Positions 61,195 to 64,000 of a stretch of DNA of 64,000 nucleotides are shown here, one piece after another (the stretch's first letter is position 1; the number at the start of each line of letters is the position of its first letter). The position numbers and the translations under genes were made by a program. The DNA lies in NCBI RefSeq assembly GCF_050490315.1, contig NZ_JBNPEO010000011.1, forward strand, positions 1 to 64,000, in the 5' to 3' direction. This stretch comes from JBNPEO01 sp050490315. GTDB taxonomy: Bacteria; Actinomycetota; Actinomycetes; Actinomycetales; Micrococcaceae. Below the pieces are notes generated by a model. That model was not told the DNA's origin. It saw nothing but the letters and a program-made list of their open reading frames with translations, and did not search any database.

Positions 61195-61916
61195 CAGGAG
61201 TCCATGCGGGCGATGCGATCCTGCACAAGAGCACGGTGCAAGGTCAAGCAGAGTTCGCTGATCTCACGCGCAGCCTCAGCGGCGCGAGCCTGGGAGGCTG
61301 CATCTCGGCGCGAGGAGAGCGGAGAGACGGCACGCTCTACCAAGCCGAATTCACGCTCCGCTGCGGCCTGGAAGGGACGCAAGTGGCGCGGTTCCAAGCC
61401 ATGGCTCTCTAATTGCACACAGGCTTTGGCCACCTGGAGCGCATGCTCATCAAAGCGGCCGTTGCTGTGCTGAATGAGTCCGAAACTTAACAAGGACTGC
61501 AAGAGCGGAACACTGGCCCCGGATTCGGTCCGGAGTTGCTCCTCAGTCAGGGCGCGCACCCTACCTGTCATCTCGGCAGCGAATTCGTCCGAGACAATCC
61601 GAGGTGAGACCTTCACGCCAGGTGGAAGATTCTCTGGGCGTTCGCCTCTGTCAATGGCGTCAAGGTAGTCCTTGATGACCTTCAAAGGCAGATATTGGTC
61701 GCGCTGAAGCGAAAGCACAAAACGCAATCGCTCAACGTCATTCTCCGAATACTGTCTGTAGCCAGCCGGCGTCCGATTCGGGGTAATTAACCCTTTTTCC
61801 TCGAGGAATCGAATTTTGGACGCGGTCATAGTTGGGAAGTCGTCGCTCAACTGAGCCAAAACTTCACCAATGTTCAGGACACGCGGTCCTGAGCGTTCAG
61901 CGTGTGCAAGTACCAC
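61194..61916 (-). CDS. MerR-family regulator, Rv1828-like
   Basis: 240 residues, GTG start. Winged helix-turn-helix LNIGEVLAQLSDDFPTMTASKIRFLEEKGLITPNRTPAGYRQYSENDVERL at about 15-65 with FVLSLQRDQYLPLKVIKDYLDAIDRG. M. tuberculosis Rv1828 (and Streptomyces homologues) lies in exactly this position between garA and DUF151. Its role in regulating gcv/TCA-linked genes is suggested only by neighbours. 26-base gap to garA. Confidence 0.92.
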   Translation of the reverse strand: MVLAHAERSGPRVLNIGEVLAQLSDDFPTMTASKIRFLEEKGLITPNRTPAGYRQYSENDVERLRFVLSLQRDQYLPLKVIKDYLDAIDRGERPENLPPGVKVSPRIVSDEFAAEMTGRVRALTEEQLRTESGASVPLLQSLLSFGLIQHSNGRFDEHALQVAKACVQLESHGLEPRHLRPFQAAAEREFGLVERAVSPLSSRRDAASQARAAEAAREISELCLTLHRALVQDRIARMDS

Positions 61917-61942
61917 TTATGCCTAACTACCGACTCTTCGGA

Positions 61943-62425
61943 CTAAACATTGCCAGGCGCTGGCGCCTGGCTCAGGTAGAACGTCAGGCGGAACTTGCCG
62001 ATCTGGACCTCGTTGCCGCTTTTGAGCACCAAACGGTCAACGCGGTCATGGTTGACGTAGGTTCCGTTGAGGCTTCCGGTGTCAACCACCTCAAAGCTGT
62101 TAGCGGTGCGGCGAAACTCAACATGCCGACGCGAAACTGTGACGTCGTCGAGAAAGATGTCTGCCTCTGGGTGACGGCCCGCCGTAGTGACGTCAGTGTC
62201 TAGAAGGAACCGCGCACCAGCATTCGGGCCCGAGTGTGCGATCAGGAGAGCCGAACCCGCCGGAAGCGCGTCAACGGAAGAAACTTCCTCGGCGCTGAGT
62301 TTAGGAGCTGCACTGGGTGCGCCAAGAAGAGGTGCCAATTGAATCGAGGTGGTCTCGGAGGCGTTCAACTTCTCACGGTCGGCACTCAGTCCGTTCTGGG
62401 TGTGGTTCCGCTCATCCCCGGCCAT
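61943..62425 (-). CDS. garA: FHA-domain regulator GarA/OdhI
   Basis: 160 residues from ATG 62425, with GGAG 7 bases upstream. The phospho-switch motif ETTS is at 24-27 (the two Thr, 25 and 26, are the sites phosphorylated by PknB/PknG in GarA and OdhI). The FHA domain follows at about 65-150: GPNAGARFLL, TAGRHPEADIFLDDVTVSRRHVEF and DTGSLNGTYVN. Unphosphorylated it binds and inhibits 2-oxoglutarate dehydrogenase and activates/inhibits other glutamate enzymes. The N-terminal segment between motif and domain is longer than in OdhI. Confidence 0.96.
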   Translation of the reverse strand: MAGDERNHTQNGLSADREKLNASETTSIQLAPLLGAPSAAPKLSAEEVSSVDALPAGSALLIAHSGPNAGARFLLDTDVTTAGRHPEADIFLDDVTVSRRHVEFRRTANSFEVVDTGSLNGTYVNHDRVDRLVLKSGNEVQIGKFRLTFYLSQAPAPGNV

Positions 62426-62501
62426 GGGTATCTCCTCTATCGCTTGACTGGAGTTATCCAGCATGAGTGCTGTATTTCTAGGCGGGCTCCCCGCCTAGAA
62501 A

Positions 62502-62888
62502 CTAGCCTACCTGTTGTTCGTACTCCGAAGCACTGAGCAGGGACGATGCTACGTCCGCATCAGTGACCTTGACTTCGAACAACCATCCCTCACCATAAGG
62601 GTCCGAGTTGATCAGGGCAGGATCAGTGTCCAGAGACTCGTTACGAGCAACCACTTCACCGGCCACTGGTGCGTAGATGTCGCTGACACTCTTCGTGGAT
62701 TCCACTTCACCCACAACGTCGTTTGCGGTGAGCGTGGCGCCGACCTCAGGCATCTGCGCGTACACAACGTCACCCAAGGCATCTTGTGCGAAATCGGTGA
62801 TACCAACGCGAACAACACCATTCTCGTCAGCAGCGGAGACCCATTCGTGCTCAGCGGTGTAGGAAAGATCTGCGGGGATGTTGCTCAT
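62502..62888 (-). CDS. gcvH: glycine cleavage system H protein
   Basis: 128 residues, GAAAGG 7 bases before ATG. YTAEHEWVSA, VGITDFAQDALGDVVYAQMPEVG and lipoylation site VVGEVESTKSVSDIYAPVAGEVV (Lys in STKS), then GEGWLFEVK. It shuttles the aminomethyl group from glycine decarboxylase. Other gcv genes are not in the window. Promoter -10 TATACT is at 62950-62945 on the minus strand. Confidence 0.96.
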   Translation of the reverse strand: MSNIPADLSYTAEHEWVSAADENGVVRVGITDFAQDALGDVVYAQMPEVGATLTANDVVGEVESTKSVSDIYAPVAGEVVARNESLDTDPALINSDPYGEGWLFEVKVTDADVASSLLSASEYEQQVG

Positions 62889-62944
62889 CGGATGCCTTTC
62901 GTCAGGATGTCAGCAGCATTAATGGCGTAGTCACCATCGCACAA

Positions 62945-62950
62945 AGTATA
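62945..62950 (-). promoter_or_regulatory. candidate -10 element of the gcvH promoter
   Basis: TATACT on the minus strand, 57-62 bases before the gcvH start, in the divergent spacer shared with the membrane protein gene. A matched -35 is not clear. Confidence 0.45.
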
Positions 62951-62996
62951 GGCACAATTGACCGGGTAAAGGGCGGTCCTCTGAGATGATGTGGTC

Positions 62997-63716
62997 ATGA
63001 GCAAAGAAGCAACAGTGCAAACTACTGCCACCGAACGAAAAAGAGGCAACTGGGTTGCCAAACTTGTCCTCATTGTGGTGGCCATAGCCATCGCCGTGGT
63101 TGCCTACTTCATCCTCGCCGCCATTTTGCCTCGCTGGTGGGCGGACACGATCGCGGGCCAGATCAAGCGTGATCTAGGAGCCAGCATCCTGGTAGGCGTA
63201 TTCTATGGATTTGTTTTTACCTTTGTGCCGCTGTTGGTTGCTTGGCAAGCAACCAACAAGCGGGTGTCTTGGCCATGGAAGTTTGTGATTGTCCTAATTG
63301 CTGTAGCCATTGCCACTCCAAATCTCCTAACCGCCGGGATTCTTATTGGTTCTTCCGAATCAGCGCACGCTGGTCAACGCACACTTAGCATTGACGCCGG
63401 ATTCTTCTCAACCTGGACCACCATCTCTGCAATCGCTGCAGCGGTCATCTTTGTCATCCTGTTGATTCTGTGGACCGCGTGGCGCCGCAATCGCCGAACC
63501 GTTAAGCGCCTCAAAACGGAACAGCGCGCACAAGAACTAAACGTTCGTGATTCTGAGAAGCGCAGAGCAGAAGAGGCCAAAGAAGCTGAGCGCCAGCAAG
63601 TTATTGCCCAGCGCAACATCGCTTCGGAAACCGAACGCCGACGCGCGGCTGAGTCAGAACGCGATTCGCTCCGCCAACCTCAGAGCACTGTGGAAGACCA
63701 AGGCGACGTCCGTTAG
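62997..63716 (+). CDS. membrane protein with C-terminal coiled coil
   Basis: 239 residues from the ATG at 62997 (GTG two codons earlier possible). Four hydrophobic segments: LVLIVVAIAIAVVAYFILAA, SILVGVFYGFVFTFVPLLVAW, FVIVLIAVAIATPNLLTAGIL and TISAIAAAVIFVILLILW. The cytoplasmic tail from about 165 is a charged coiled coil (RRNRRTVKRLKTEQRAQEL, then RRAEEAKEAERQQVIAQRN, SETERRRAAESERD). Function not recognised. Followed by a strong terminator shared with the tRNA. Confidence 0.8.
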   Translation: MSKEATVQTTATERKRGNWVAKLVLIVVAIAIAVVAYFILAAILPRWWADTIAGQIKRDLGASILVGVFYGFVFTFVPLLVAWQATNKRVSWPWKFVIVLIAVAIATPNLLTAGILIGSSESAHAGQRTLSIDAGFFSTWTTISAIAAAVIFVILLILWTAWRRNRRTVKRLKTEQRAQELNVRDSEKRRAEEAKEAERQQVIAQRNIASETERRRAAESERDSLRQPQSTVEDQGDVR

Positions 63717-63786
63717 GTCACGGAATGCTCGGCCCTAAGACATCCGGGACGAGCATTCCAAACTAAGTGACCCATACAACCAAAAC

Positions 63787-63824
63787 AAAAGGTCCCGGAA
63801 ACTGAAAAGTTTCCGGGACCTTTT
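63787..63824. terminator. bidirectional terminator between membrane protein gene and tRNA-Pro
   Basis: Perfect 17-base arms (63787-63803, 63808-63824) with a GAAA loop and T-rich flanks both ways. It lies 70 bases after the membrane-protein stop and 6 bases after the tRNA 3' end. Confidence 0.9.
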
Positions 63825-63830
63825 TGCTGG

Positions 63831-63904
<74 letters not shown>

Positions 63905-64000
63905 CCTTACCTGACCGTTATCGCTGTTCGCGGCCGTTCAAGCAACGCGTACTAGCTTATACGAATGCAGGTCTAATGAGAAATCGAAACCCCCCTCGGT

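Noticed and set aside
62889..62996. Glycine riboswitch before gcvH
   Set aside because: The leader is only about 55 bases and has no tandem aptamer structure.

Overview
The window is high-GC-type Actinobacteria chromosome and most resembles the family Micrococcaceae (Arthrobacter / Renibacterium / Psychromicrobium-like). The reasons are gene order and one enzyme detail. The glnA2-glnE, dnaE-rluA-lspA-divIVA-yggT-sepF-yggS-pgeF-ftsZ-dcw, idsA-like/pknL-like/aroG(class II)/plsC/acyl-CoA ligase and gcvH-garA-merR-DUF151-merR blocks all have counterparts in Mycobacterium tuberculosis. MurE carries a DDPHEED substrate loop instead of the DNPR-type loop of meso-DAP enzymes, which points to L-lysine peptidoglycan, as in Micrococcaceae. 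Base composition looks moderate for that family. The genus is inference.

Layout. 1-268: the end of an IS3-type insertion sequence sits inside the 47-codon remnant of a Tn3-family transposase. 352-3146: an amino-acid ABC transporter (fused binding protein and permease, then ATPase) followed by a GNAT acetyltransferase. 3236-7597: GlnE and GlnA2. 7787-10662 (+ strand): panB, map and ppgK, with a 54-residue protein gene on the other strand. 10721-13319 (-): nrdR with a double NrdR box, hisD and a membrane protein. 13448: flavin reductase (+). 13945-18438 (-): dnaE1 and rluD-like. 18441-38687 (-): lspA, divIVA, yggT, sepF, yggS, pgeF and the full dcw cluster ftsZ-ftsQ-murC-murG-ftsW-murD-mraY-murF-murE-ftsI-ftsL-rsmH-mraZ. 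38989-40697 (-): a DUF3040 protein and dinB. 40762-46119: polyprenyl synthase, an Rv2175c-like DNA-binding protein, a LysM/transglycosylase and a PASTA-domain Ser/Thr kinase. 46116-53601: class II DAHP synthase, PlsC-like acyltransferase, two tandem paralogous alpha/beta hydrolases, a membrane protein, a ROK glucokinase and an acyl-CoA ligase. 53692-58545 (-): a MinD-like ATPase and pyruvate carboxylase. 58847 (+): a ParA-like ATPase. 59836-62888 (-): the gcvH-garA-merR-DUF151-merR block. 62997 (+): a membrane/coiled-coil protein. 63831-63904 (-): tRNA-Pro(GGG).

How the genes work together. The central 20 kb encodes cytoplasmic peptidoglycan precursor synthesis (MurC-G, MraY), septal synthesis (FtsW, FtsI, FtsQ, FtsL), the Z-ring and its membrane anchor (FtsZ, SepF), and the polar growth scaffold (DivIVA). 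The kinase with four PASTA domains and the FHA protein GarA, with its ETTS phospho-switch motif, are two parts of the signalling system that in actinobacteria links cell-wall status to 2-oxoglutarate and nitrogen metabolism. GlnA2, GlnE and pyruvate carboxylase are in the same window.

I found no defence island, CRISPR array, prophage or biosynthetic gene cluster. The most interesting material is regulatory: arrays of GTGGWG repeats at exact 10-bp spacing around the mraZ promoter in both orientations, a 32-bp-spaced NrdR box pair, three 9-bp MtrA-like repeats before the LysM hydrolase gene, a 14-bp perfect palindrome before the ParA-like gene, three hairpins between mraZ and rsmH, and several start codons placed as in leaderless mRNAs.
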